From Struthio camelus (Eukaryota; Chordata; Aves; Struthioniformes; Struthionidae), in NCBI RefSeq assembly GCF_040807025.1, contig NC_090967.1, forward strand, positions 2,974,001 through 3,038,000: a stretch of DNA of 64,000 nucleotides, read 5' to 3'. This document shows, one piece after another, positions 28,549 to 38,609 of this stretch; the stretch's first letter is position 1; each line of letters begins with the position of its first letter. Below the pieces are notes generated by a model. That model did not search any database and had not been told where the DNA came from. It was given only the letters and a program-made list of their open reading frames with translations. The translations under genes and the position numbers were made by a program.

Positions 28549-30060
28549 GGCCAGCGCGCACAGCAAAGCTGGGCAGGGGGATGCGGCTGCACCCAGGTTC
28601 GCCTCTGCCCCAGCAGCTGCCAGTGGCAGCGCCAGGGTGTCCCCGAGAGCAGAAGACCCCTGCTATGGGCCTGGGGCAAGTTAGGCGAGGGCTGGGGCGA
28701 GCAACGCCTATCGTCAAGGGAAAGCGTGCCAGTGGCCAGTCCAGCTGGCTCTTTGCAGAGCCATGCTCCCAAATCTCACACGCCCGAGCAAACCACCAGA
28801 GCCCATCGCCTGCCTGCAGCCCCAGTTCATCCCACCACGTTCCTGCCCCAAGCACCGATGAGTTCGCTCTGCCGCGGTGCCCAGGGACGAGGGACCAGCC
28901 CCGGCTCCTGGAGGGACAAGCACAAACTGTCACACCCCAGAGGTGCCTGGGGGAGGGCATATTTTGGCTGGGCCTGGCAGGGCCCGGGGTGTCGCACCCT
29001 GCCCTGCGCAAAGGGAAGGGTTAAAGCTTCAAGGCCTGGTGTTGACCTGGGTTGCTCTTTGCTCGTGGATTTGCCAGCCAGAACGAACAGCTCCAGGTGC
29101 CCCGTTCCAAACTGCTGAGCACCTACAAAGCCCCATTTGTTAGGAGAAAATAATAATAATTAGAAAAGCTCTCCTGCGGGACAAGGGGTTCATTTCTCCC
29201 CCAGCCGCGTCATTCCCTCCCAGCCCAGGAGCGGACCAACATGAGTCCCAGGGCGTCCCAGCCCTGAGCAGTCCTCAAGCATGGCACCTCCGTCAGCTAC
29301 GGCCCTGGGGGCAAAGGCTCAGCTCCGGTTAACGCAGCTCCCATCCTGAACCTTGGTTCTGTTTCAGCCCCCAGCAAAAGCGACCCCCACGGGCCGTCAT
29401 AGCGCAGTGGGGAGGCAGCGATGCCCCAGCAGCAAGCTCTTGGCTGCTCCAGCCCTGCGTGCTGGTGTTACCCTGGCAGGCTCGAGCCCAGTGGCATTTG
29501 AGGTCCCCTCCAGCCTCGTCCCAGCTGAGCTGTGCCCAAATCCGGCCCTGCTGGCTCAGGGCAGCGGGAGACTGCCCCGGGGGCCATGGGCAGGGTGGCT
29601 GGTGAGGGCACCCACAGATCCCCATGCCCACGCTGGTGCCCCCCACATTGTCCCCAAGCTGGGTGGGTTTCTAGCCCACCGTGAGCCTATGCTCGCCAGC
29701 CTGGCTGCGGAGGTGGTTGGAGGGCATAGGAGGAGCCCAGGCTGAGCAGTGACACCCCTGTGTCACCCACCTCGTCCTGCTCCTGGCTTTGGGCTGGGAA
29801 CAGGAAGCCCCATGGCTGGGGAGCCCCTACCCGCCCCCGCTTGCTTTGAGGGCACCTTTGGGGCTCCGAGGCCACAGGGTGAACGGCTCAGGCCTCCCAC
29901 TGTGGTCACCCCTCCGGGGTGCCGGACCCTGCCCAGGGCCTGGGGTCTGAGCAGGCTCCATGGAGAGCTGCCACGAGCCACAACGCAGGGGAAGGAGAAG
30001 CCAGCAGAGATCTGGCAAGTCCAGGCCCAAAAGCCACACAGGAGAGACATGAAAATCCAC

Positions 30061-30066
30061 TTTATT
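30061..30066 (-). terminator. AATAAA poly(A) signal of the homeobox gene
   Basis: AATAAA on the minus strand, 144 bases after the stop codon, gives a short 3' UTR with cleavage near 30040. Confidence 0.8.
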
Positions 30067-30209
30067 GTGCCGCGGGGAGAGGTCCCACAACCCACAGCCA
30101 ACACCTCCTTGCCTGCCCCCAAGCCCCAAATGCGCCCCAGGGCCAGCCTCCGCTGCCACCTCCCATCCAGGCAGTTCACACAAGCGCCACAAGTCTACCA
30201 GGTCTCAGG

Positions 30210-30557
30210 TCAGCTCCAGCTCGAGAGGGCTGGCGCAGCACCCAGGGATGCTGGCAGTCCGGGCCCAGGCAGCTGGTACGCAGCGAAGGGCAACGCCAGC
30301 ACGCAGCTCGGCCGCACGGTCCTCTGTCCCTGTTTGGTCTCCCCCGGCAGCCACGTCCCCGCCAACACCTGCAGCCGAGGCTCCGCGGGGAGATACCGCC
30401 AGGGTGACTCTGTCGTCACCTTGCCGGCCAGGATACAGCTGGGCTCCGAAGGGGGGGACCCCGGCCCGCGGCCCAGGCGGGGACTCACGGACACCCTCGT
30501 CTCCAGCCGCCGACGCTGGCTCTTGCGAAATTTGGCCCGGCGGTTCTTGAACCAGAC
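30210..30557 (-). CDS. DMBX-like homeobox gene exon 4 (residues 169-283, recognition helix and C terminus)
   Basis: Opens with [17 protein letters not shown] after acceptor TTTTTTCCAG. The rest is low-complexity, rich in Pro, Gly, Ser and Arg, ending APALSSWS before the stop at 30210-30212. Confidence 0.93.
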   Translation of the reverse strand, partial: VWFKNRRAKFRKSQRRRLETRVSVSPRLGRGPGSPPSEPSCILAGKVTTESPWRYLPAEPRLQVLAGTWLPGETKQGQRTVRPSCVLALPFAAYQLPGPGLPASLGAAPALSSWS

Positions 30558-32078
30558 CTGGAAAAAACAGGCAGAGACAGAGCCGGTGGGGATCCGCACG
30601 TCAGCTCCCTCGCACCCCTGCCCGGGCGAGGGGCACCCTCCGGGGCTTGGGAGGGACCTGCCCTCCTGGCCAACCCCAGAGTCCCTTGGGGGGGGTGCAA
30701 ATGGCTAACCGCACGTGTCCCCCACCCCACCCCAGGCATCCCTGCAGAGGGGGCCAGGATGAGGCCGGCGGCACTTACTACCTGTACTCTGGCCTCGGGC
30801 AGGTTGATGCCCAGGGCCAGCCGCTCCCTGGTCGCCACGTCAGGGTAGTGGCTTTTCTCAAAGGCTCTTTCCAGCACCTGCAGCTGGTGGATGCTGAAGG
30901 CCGTGCGGCTGCGGCGGTGCTTGCGGGGGACCCCGTACCCCGCTTCCAGCAGCAGCTCTGCGGAGGCAGAGGGGAGGATTTGCATGTGGCAACCCCTGCC
31001 CTGTTGCCTCCTCGCCGTGCTGCCAGCTCCGGGCTGGAGCACGGCACCTTTTCCCCACCCGCCGAAAGCAGGTTTCCCCTGCAAACCCTCTGGCCGGATC
31101 CAGCAGCCAGGACAAGCCCCGGAGGAGCCAGGCAGCTGGGGCAGCACTGCTGCCCCCCCGCCCCCCCAACCCAGGGCAGAAGATACCCCGTCGCCCCCCC
31201 CCCCCCAGCTCCTTCACCGCCTCCTCGCCTGCAGGCGCCCGCCGGCCGCCCCTGTGCCCGGCTCACCTGCCAGTTGCTCCACCGCGCTGCCCGTGCGCAG
31301 GGCCGGCACGAGCTGGTAGGGCTCTGCCGGCGGCTGCTGGAGGGGGCCCGCTGCAGACAGGGGGCTCACAGTACCCAGCGGGTGCCCAGTGACATAGCAC
31401 AGGTTGGGCAAGGACGAGCCCAGCAGGCCACCGGGATGCCGAGGAAGGAGCATCACATAAGCGGGATGCAGGAAGGAGTCACGGTGGGGGGGAAACGTGG
31501 CTGGGTGGGAGCGGAGCCCCTCCAGGGCCCGGGGTTCAGCGAGGATCTGGGATGCAGCGTCCTGCAGAGAAAAGCATGGGAAGGAAAAGCGAGGAGCGAC
31601 GGAAGAAAAGCTCTGGCCGGTTGGCGCCCGTCCTGAACGCAGTTTGTCCTGCGTCCTCCTGGGACACGCAGGTCGGGCGCTTGCAAACTGAGGCGATCCA
31701 AGCTCCCATGGCCGGGGCCGGAGTCGTGGGACTTGGTGCGCCAGGCCCACCAGCCCCCATCCCCTAGGGGAGGGGGATGTGTCCCAGCACCTCTTCAAAT
31801 CTCAGGGTTTAGGGGAACTCTGCCCTTTCCAGGCCCATTCAAACAGCGGCTTTGAGCCCCCTCCGCCGGGACGGGTGTTTTGGTTCCCGATGAGCTCTGC
31901 ACCCCTTTCTCCGCTTCACCATGCAGGATGGTGCCAGGAGCTCTTGGGGACATGGTGCCCCGGGTCCTCCCAGCCCCAGGAGGGGGACAAAGGTGTCCCT
32001 AAGCCAGGATATGGAGGGACCCAGGGCCCCCCCCAAACTCCTCACCTCCTCCAGGGCCCTGCACCGCGGCCCAGACAT
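30210..32078 (-). CDS. DMBX-like paired-class (K50) homeobox transcription factor, complete, 4 exons, 283 aa
   Basis: Exons 32046-32078, 31267-31561, 30782-30957 and 30210-30557 join in frame (852 nt with stop) through GT-AG introns. The homeodomain spans about 123-182: RRSRTAF at its N terminus, helix 3 [12 protein letters not shown] with Trp170, Lys172 (position 50) and Asn173 (position 51). Lys50 predicts binding to TAATCC/GGATTA. Helix 3, the HYPDV and RERLA strings, and the preceding [11 protein letters not shown] (compare the LADIILEARYG-type segment of DMBX1, from memory) place it nearest DMBX. The intron between homeodomain positions 46 and 47 is the usual paired-class site. The C terminus (183-283) is proline/glycine-rich, and I see no OAR domain, which DMBX1 has. 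A nuclear DNA-binding regulator is inferred. Upstream DNA carries GGATTAG repeats. Alternatives (GSC, OTX, MIX, SEBOX types) fit less well. The family call is firm; orthology to a named gene is not. Confidence 0.85.
30782..30957 (-). CDS. DMBX-like homeobox gene exon 3 (residues 110-168, homeodomain helices 1-2)
   Basis: Reads [20 protein letters not shown], then [17 protein letters not shown] and [16 protein letters not shown]. Splits the homeodomain after position 46. Acceptor CTGCCTCCGCAG, donor GTAGTAAGT. Confidence 0.95.
31194..31206. repeat. C homopolymer run in homeobox intron 2
   Basis: Thirteen C in a row (G on the transcribed RNA), near a second C-rich stretch at 31153-31168. Together they could form G-quadruplexes in the pre-mRNA. 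Confidence 0.85.
31267..31561 (-). CDS. DMBX-like homeobox gene exon 2 (residues 12-110)
   Basis: Acceptor CTTTTCTCTGCAG, donor GTGAGC, ends in phase 1. Contains [29 protein letters not shown] and VEQLA, the last leading into the conserved segment before the homeodomain. An in-frame Met at 31453 (residue 48) is a possible alternative start. Confidence 0.85.
32046..32078 (-). CDS. DMBX-like homeobox gene exon 1, coding part (residues 1-11)
   Basis: Reads [11 protein letters not shown] and ends in phase 0 at donor GAG|GTGAGG. It joins directly in frame to exon 2, which opens in phase 0. Start chosen because it lies just downstream of a TATA-like box and is in frame. Its Kozak context is weak (C at -3). 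Confidence 0.65.
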
Positions 32079-32090
32079 CTGGGTCCTCTC

Positions 32091-32096
32091 CTACAT
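32091..32096 (-). promoter_or_regulatory. Start-stop upstream ORF (ATGTAG) before the homeobox start codon
   Basis: An ATG followed at once by TAG, 12 nt upstream of the chosen start codon, inside the predicted 5' leader. Minimal uORFs of this type are known to hold initiating ribosomes and reduce downstream translation. It depends on the transcription start lying above 32096. Confidence 0.5.
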
Positions 32097-32158
32097 GTGC
32101 CGGTGAGCCCAGGGCTGCTGGAAACCGGACCTCCAAACCTCCCTCTGGCCCCAGGCGG

Positions 32159-32239
32159 CTATTTAAGAGCCAGCAGCCAGCACGTCCATCTCCCCCCACC
32201 GACGTACCCCACCTTGCGCCCAGGGTGCCAGCAGCCAAT
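32159..32239 (-). promoter_or_regulatory. Predicted core promoter of the homeobox gene (inverted CCAAT and TATA-like box)
   Basis: Reading the minus strand, ATTGG (32235-32239, an inverted CCAAT box) is followed 68 bases later by TTAAATAG (32159-32166). This is the usual spacing for CCAAT and TATA elements. It predicts a start near 32130 and a leader of about 50 nt. Confidence 0.5.
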
Positions 32240-32261
32240 GGGGCCAGCGAGGCCAAAGGCC

Positions 32262-32958
32262 GGATTAGGGATTTGGTTTTCTTCCTCTCCAAAGGGGTTT
32301 GCGATCGTTTCCCTGCCCGGGAGGGGGTCCATTATCCCCATTCAGGCGGGGGATTAGGCTGAGTCGGGGTGGAAGAACGCGGGGTCGGGGCTGTTGTTGG
32401 CCCGCGGCCCCCGCATGCAGCCCGGCACGCCAGCGCTGGGGAAGCCCAAGGGCTGGGGACCCGCCAGGGGAGGCTCTCCCGTGCCTCAGTTTCCCCAGCT
32501 GGGGCGATTTGCCCACCGCATCCCTCCTCCCCCACGCAGGACCTGCCCCCGAAAGGCCCTGAGCGCTTCAGGAATGACTTTGCCCCTTTTCTGCCCATCG
32601 CACGGGGCGCCAGGTACTGCGCGGGCTCAAATAAGGAGGCGGGTGCCCCTCCGCGCACCCCACAGCCACTTCGCCACAGCTTAGGGAAACTGAGGCACAG
32701 ATTCCCCCCGCCCCCATCATCTGTGCCAAGCACCTTCGGCAGCCGGGTTCGAACATCTCGTGCCCTGACGACCCTACAGTAACATGCGTGGGACCCAGCG
32801 CGCCGTCGGCCCCCCGCCCCGGCGCTGCCGCGCAGCCCGGCGCATCGCGGCCTCCCCGGCTGTCAGAGCGTGTTACCGTCCCAGCCCCAGTCCCGGCCCC
32901 GCAGTGAGACGGGATTAGGGGCCAGGGGCTTTTGTCTGCCCTCCACCCCCGAGGATTA
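32262..32958 (-). promoter_or_regulatory. Cluster of four same-orientation GGATTAG (K50 homeodomain) sites
   Basis: GGATTAG occurs at 32262, 32351, 32912 and 32953, always in the same orientation (TAATCC on the coding strand). This is the preferred site of K50 paired-like homeodomains such as OTX, CRX, GSC and, by inference, the neighbouring gene product. Confidence 0.5.
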
Positions 32959-32959
32959 G

Positions 32960-35265
32960 CCGAGATCTGCTGGTTAAAAAGGACAAGGATTGGGGGGGGG
33001 GGCACCCCATGCTCCCACCCCGGCATGCCCCGGGGCGACAGGGAGAGGGATGGGGTGTCCCCAGCCACCGGCACGGTGCAACCTGCTCTCTTTGCCCAAA
33101 TCCCTGCTCCATGTGCCATATCCCCAGCCCTGGATCCCGCATCGCCTGGGCCAAAAGGAGATACAGGAGCTTAGACTAAGGGATGACTTCTCTCCTGCTC
33201 ACCCAGGGCCTTGAAATATCCCCCAAATAGGAGCCTGGAGCTCAGAGGGTGCTTGCCCTGTGCCTGAGTGCCCTGGGGGGGCTGAGGATGCGCCAGGGAA
33301 ACCGAGGCACGGGCAGAGCGGCTGAGGTGCTCAGGGCTCAGCGTCAGGGCAGAGGATCGACCGCGGGGCCCGGCCAGCGTTGGAGGGCCCAAATTCGACA
33401 GCAAGCCAGAGCGAAAGGCCGGAGCAAAGGTGGGGGGGGGGTGCGGAGGGAGCAGATGTGCTGGGGCTGCCGCACCATCCCTGTCCCCATCGATCGTGGC
33501 AGAAAGGGCCCCACTACACCACCGTCACCACGTAAAGAGCTTTCCTCCCTCCGGACGCGAGCGGGAGCGACCCCCAGCGCGGGATCAATACTGGTCCCCT
33601 CCCACCTCTCCCCGTCCCCCGTCTGCGCCGCGCTCCCGAAGGGTCCGGACAAAACATGGTAAAAAGCTTTTTAAAGAGAAGATCGATGCTGCTGGCTCAC
33701 CTCTGACCCGTGCCGGGCGGCTCCATGGCAGGTGGTGCAAACCCCGCTCTGCAGGGCTGCGTGTGATGAGCTGCAGGGTCTCAGCCGCAGCCATGTAAGG
33801 TGGGGAGGGTGAGGGGGAGGCGTATAACAACCCTCATGTGCACAACCAGTCCAGGGGCTGCTCTCGCCCTGCACGCTCCCTAACGGCGCCTGGGGTGGAT
33901 CGCTTCAGGTAGGTGTTTACCCAGCCCCAGGTTTGCAAAGCCCTCCGCAAATCGGAGAGCAAACGCGCGGGCAGCGAACGGAGCGGGCTCCGCAACCGCA
34001 TCGCGGAGGGCCGAGCAAAGAGCTCTGCGCCCCACGCCGCCCTGGGCCTCCCCTCCCCAGCGTCCCTTCCCGCAGCCGAAAACAGGCTCTGACAGCCCCG
34101 TCACGGAGCCAGCGGGTCGCTGTAGCCCTGACAACCTGGCGGACACGGGGATCCCAGCGTCACGAATGCGCCGGTAAAGAGCTTACACCGGGATCGATCT
34201 GTTGCGGCGCGGGCCAGGGCCCCCCAGTGAGGCGGCACAAAGCCGGCGTGCTGGGCAGCTCCGTCGCCTCCACGCTCGGGGGGCCCCCGTGCCATGGGGG
34301 CTGCCGAGCCAGCCGGGCGAGAGGCCACTGGGCTTGTCGCAGCTTCGCTGCCCGGCGGGATGGAAATCAAGCCCCCTTTTTTTTTCCAGCGAGCCCCTCG
34401 CAAAACCACCTGATGCTTCGTTTCACCTCCCCGAGCCTCAGCTTGTCCCCTGGACAAGCCTGCTGGATCAAATGCCTGCTTTCACCCTGGGGTGTCAGTC
34501 CTTTTCAGGTACCCCCATGGCAGCAGGTGACCTGCAAAACAGGGGACAGTAACAGGAGGAAAGACCAACCGACCTGCGCGGCAAGGGATCGCACCAGGAG
34601 AGCTTAATGCCAGACCTTGGCTCGCCCAACAGCTTCGAGGTCCGTAAACGTAGTTGAAAACACAGGTCAGCCGCGACTTTTATAGCATCCTAAGTAACCG
34701 CTGCCATTGCCAAGCCATAACCAGCACGTTAAATAAAACACATTGCCAGTGAGGTCATCTAATAGCCTATTATTTTTTATTTGAACTTTTTACCTTCACC
34801 TCTTCCTCGGTGCTGAGTCAGCACCTTCACCCGACACTTTAATTCCTGCCCCATTTGCGAGATTGATACGGGCTCTCCCGGGGAGTGTGGTCAAAGGTGG
34901 GAGCCAGGACTCCTGGGATCTCTCCCCAGTGCCAGGACAGAGCGGCTCACACTCAGCATGGCAGCAAGAGGAGCAGGGACCCGCCACGGTGCAGCCCCGC
35001 AGCTCAGGGTGCGCTGCACGAGGATGCCACGCACCCCCCTCGGCCGGTGGTGCCAGGCCCCAGCAGGTCCAGCCATCGCAGGCATCACTTTGTCTCGTCA
35101 TCCCAAGGAGACTTCACCTCTTCGGTGAGAAAGTCTCATTCTCCATGCAGGGCTCATGGGGCAGGCAAAACCCCTTCCGAAGGCCCCGTTAGAGCGCAGG
35201 CAGCTCAATCCAGGGCCGACATCCTCCCCAACCCCGCTGCCGGCAGAGCAGACCCAGACTCGGGA
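32960..35265. other. GC-rich, CpG-rich region upstream of the homeobox gene
   Basis: No gene recognised. CpG-dense sequence up to about 34.6 kb, interrupted by an AT-rich patch (34640-34800). Likely the CpG island and upstream regulatory DNA of the homeobox gene. Confidence 0.5.
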
Positions 35266-35287
35266 GCATGTGTCTAGTCAACACCCT

Positions 35288-35293
35288 TTTATT
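35288..35293 (-). terminator. Distal AATAAA poly(A) signal, probably REXO1 long 3' UTR
   Basis: AATAAA on the minus strand inside an AT-rich stretch (35286-35345) that looks like a mammalian or avian 3' UTR end (AATATTGTAACC, TTTTTGTAATTG upstream). It would extend the REXO1 3' UTR to about 3.2 kb. Confidence 0.5.
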
Positions 35294-38111
35294 AAAAACA
35301 ATTACAAAAAGTTACAGGTTACAATATTTATACACAACCCAAAAAACCTCTTGCCGACCTGAAACCTCTGTTTTTACAGTGTTCCGGCGCCCGGGACAGG
35401 GATCAGGGACCACGTTGCCGAGGATGCCCCAGCCCCAGTTACATGGGAGCAGCGCCTACACCTGCCACACTACGGGGGAGGCCAACAGCAGCATGCGGGT
35501 CGTGCACCTCTGCCACATACCCGATGACGTGCCGTGGGATCAGACCAGCAAGGAAACGGTACCTCAGACGCACCGAGCGGGGAGCAAGCAGTCTCCTTTC
35601 CCACTAACGTCCCATGAAAGAAAGAGGCAATCCTGCTGCCCTCACACCCCGCTGCAGCCTCGTTTTAGAGCTGAACTGCGTGGGAGCAGCAGAGAAAGGA
35701 AGGGGAAATGACCAAGATCCCCTCTTGCCTAGCCAACCTCAGGCTTTAAATCCAGAGGAAAGTGCCCTGTGCCCATGCTCTACCTTTCCCCGAGCCCAGC
35801 CCCCTCAGCCCAGCCAGTGGGGGAAAGCCAGGAAACCACCTCCCCAGCAGGATGCCAACACACCAGATGGACATGGGCTGCATCTGCATAGAAACACAGG
35901 TGCTGGTTTTTGGGGGAGCTGGGACTTTGCAACAAACATCGGGGATCCTTGAGGCAAGAGCTGGCTTCAAAATCTAACACAGCTACAGCTACATTTCACT
36001 GCAGAGACAGGAGAGCCATACACTCGAGTCTCCTTCCTAGGGCTGCTGTCTCTAGCAGCATCACTACCTGCAGAGGGGATGGGGACCCAGCGCGTGGTGG
36101 GCTGCTACACTCCATTGCTGCACCCAGGGGAGAAGATAAATGGGGGCTGCTGAGGGGAAGAGGCAGAAGCAGGAACAAACCTTCCTGGTTAAGAAGCACT
36201 TTCCACCTCTCCCCCATGGCCTGAGCAGAAGCATGAGAACAGCATGATTCCCTGCAACAGCAGGTGATGGGAGAGAGGGACAAGACAAGGTGTCCAGCGC
36301 TCCTTCACGTGGAAGCCCCAAAGCAGGGAAGGAGGAGGTTGCAATGCTTGGCAAAGGCAGGCTGCAGGGAGAGCTTGATGCAACATGGCCTACAGACCGC
36401 TGGGGAAACAGCATGGCCCTAACTTTGGGAAAAAGAACAGGCTGGCACCCAGTCATTGCCCACCAGAGAAAGCACAGAAGGCTCTGCAGGAACAAGAGCT
36501 TTTGCAGACCGCCCCCCCCACCCTTCCTGGTGCCTTGAGGAGGGAGCCTGGCAGAGCCACCTGAGGCTGCGTGAGCACAGACCTGCCAGCATAGCAGACC
36601 TGGGGCCAGGCACTGAGATGCCCAGGCCAACTGGCTGGAGAAAGATGCCCAGCCCATTACACATAGCACGCACGTCAGCACTCCTCCCCACCAGCAGGGG
36701 CACAGAGGAGGGACAGCTCCAAGAGACGTGCTGGGGGTCACGCAGCATGTCCCGCAGCCGAACTCACCACTGCCGCCAGCGGCCACAGGGGTATGAAGGC
36801 CCCGTTGAGAGCCTGGCCTGGTTCTGATAGGAAACAAAACCCAGCAGTTCCCCAGGCTCCACTCCCATGAGAGCAACTCAGGCTGTCCATGCTAGGGATG
36901 TGGGGCCTGCTACACGCCTGCTACTGCTTCCTGCTAGGGAAGCAATTCCAGTCCATGCCTGGAAGGGTAAGGGGGTGAGGCAATTTCTGCTCTAACAACC
37001 AGCTGTAACTGAACTGTGCTGAGATGCTACCTGGACCTCAGCTAAAAGAGAATGTCTAAATTAGGGACCACTTCTCTCAGCTCTCTTGTTCTCCCCAAAG
37101 CAATGGGGCCTTGCCAGAGACCCTGCAGGCAGAGAGGGACCATCAGTCTCTCAGGCAGTAGACTGCCTTTGCAGTCTACCTGTGTCACTGCCTGAGTCGC
37201 TGCAAGTGAGACAGAGACAAACCATCAACAGTTGCTTTTGTCCAGGAGGCCAGACAGAGACAACAACTGGCTCTTCTGCTTTTCTTCTTTAAACAACCAA
37301 CATGTAAACTAGTTTAAAGGAACATTTCCACCTATTGCTTTTGATCTTCTCTGCATCAAGTCCCTGCTATCAGGGATGAACTGGTGGGGAGACCTGCATG
37401 CTTGCAAGTACTGTTGGGGCACCCTTCGGTGCCACCTTAGCAGCACCCAGGTCACTCCCAATCCTTGATCCCTACATATGAGCTTGCTGGAGACACATCA
37501 GAAGCTTGGCAGGAAGGGGAGGGACAGCTTGTCCTAACCTGCAAAGAGGAATTGCCTTCCTCAGCGCTTACGATGTCTGGTTTTACCACTCTCCACCCCA
37601 ACACGGCTCCTGCCATGGAAGGCTGCAAATCTTCTCTTGGCTCTGGGAGCTTGATTTGTCACAGCCCCGCTGCTCCCTGCGTCACTACCTACATGCACTG
37701 GCCAGGAGCTCCCTGAGGTCTGGGTATGGTCTGACACTTGTGGCTTCTCCCTTTTCCAGCTACTGCAGAACTGGGATGCCAGCACTCGCCAGAGAGATCA
37801 TCTGGGTCATAGCAACTGGTATCTCTCCTGAGCCCAGCTCATTCTTAGGCCTGCTGCTCCCTCCGCACCCTCTCAAGACAGCCTCTCTCTCCCAGCACTG
37901 CCTTTTCCTCCGCAATGGGTCCATACTAGGACCTCTTTCCAGATGGCTTGATCCTTGACTCTCACCACCCCTTGCTTGCCGTTCATACACCAGCTATGTA
38001 ACCCATTCACTTCACAGCTTCCTGCTCGCCCTGCTTTCTTGTTTCCCCCCTTCTTCAAACACTATGGGAAGCTACCTGCTTTGGAGTACAAAGGCAGTTT
38101 AAGTTACATTT

Positions 38112-38129
38112 GGGGGGGGGGGGGGGGGG
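38112..38129. repeat. G homopolymer run (18 G)
   Basis: Uninterrupted G on the plus strand; capable of G-quadruplex formation in DNA and prone to sequencing length error. Confidence 0.9.
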
Positions 38130-38465
38130 AAGAGTTCTGCCTTTAACTGAACCAGAAAGATCCTTCCGTATGTATCCAACCTACCTCTAAAAGCTCCTCC
38201 TAGGAACCAAGAAGTTTCTCTCCGGTTGCACTATTCAAAACTGCCTTGCCATGCCTACAAGGCAACTGCTGTACCACAGAGTATCCCTCGGATGCAGTCA
38301 AAAGGAGCTGAGAGCCACTACCTGGACACAGGGACCTGCAAGCAGTGAGCTGGTGCCATTCAGCTGCGCCAGCAGCAGTCCTTAAGTCCCATAGATACCT
38401 GTGAGTGCATGGGGAGTCTGGGGTAGCATGCTGCCGCGTACAGGTGGACAGTGTTACTCTGAGCA

Positions 38466-38471
38466 TTTATT
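38466..38471 (-). terminator. Proximal AATAAA poly(A) signal of REXO1
   Basis: AATAAA on the minus strand, about 50 bases after the stop, would give a 3' UTR of only about 70 nt. Confidence 0.55.
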
Positions 38472-38520
38472 GCACTGCTTCAAAGAGGTGGAGGAGGAAC
38501 AGGAGAGAAGGAAGCGCAAG

Positions 38521-38609
38521 TCATCGTTTCACTTTAGCATCTTCTTTGATCTTCCAGACCATCAGCTCCATGCAAGCTCTGGCATCCTCACTAGAGTCGT
38601 GCCCTTCCA
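38521..38609 (-). CDS. REXO1: REXO1 last coding exon with motif III (GHDSSEDA) and stop
   Basis: Reads [29 protein letters not shown], then TGA. His and Asp of H-D-S-S-E-D-A complete the DEDDh site; the His is the general base. Confidence 0.96.

Larger units (their letters stand above)
15973..30040. other. Intergenic region between ATP8B3 and the homeobox gene (includes an unlocated ATP8B3 5' UTR exon)
   Basis: No coding gene is supportable here. The open frames are short, lack family similarity and overlap on both strands. Base composition shifts from AT-balanced (16-22 kb) to GC-rich (22-30 kb). Recognisable contents are a repeat-like block (19.1-19.6 kb), a GA-rich tract (24.2 kb), a CR1 scrap (27.4 kb), the two CAATTA modules and several homopolymer runs. 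The ATP8B3 promoter must lie here or further right but was not identified. Confidence 0.6.
35270..38520 (-). other. Probable REXO1 3' UTR or intergenic DNA
   Basis: No coding sequence recognised. It is bounded by the REXO1 stop and the distal AATAAA, and contains an 18-G run at 38112-38129. Whether it is transcribed depends on which poly(A) signal is used. Confidence 0.45.

Noticed and set aside
29749..30708. Plus-strand open frame of 319 codons
   Set aside because: Also antisense to the homeobox 3' end and CpG-rich. No domain, and it overlaps a convincing poly(A) signal and exon on the other strand.
31453..31455. Internal Met as the homeobox start codon
   Set aside because: An upstream exon ending in the matching phase, with a TATA-like box at the right distance, gives a longer intact frame. 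The internal Met remains possible.
30647..31636. Plus-strand open frame of 329 codons
   Set aside because: It runs antisense across the homeobox exons and introns, in GC-rich DNA where stop codons are rare. It has low-complexity Pro/Gly/Arg content and no family motif.
30210..32078. Identification of the homeobox gene as GSC, OTX, PITX, MIX or SEBOX
   Set aside because: GSC, OTX and PITX share Lys50 but differ in helix 3 and lack the conserved stretch before the homeodomain. MIX and SEBOX have Gln50. DMBX fits best.
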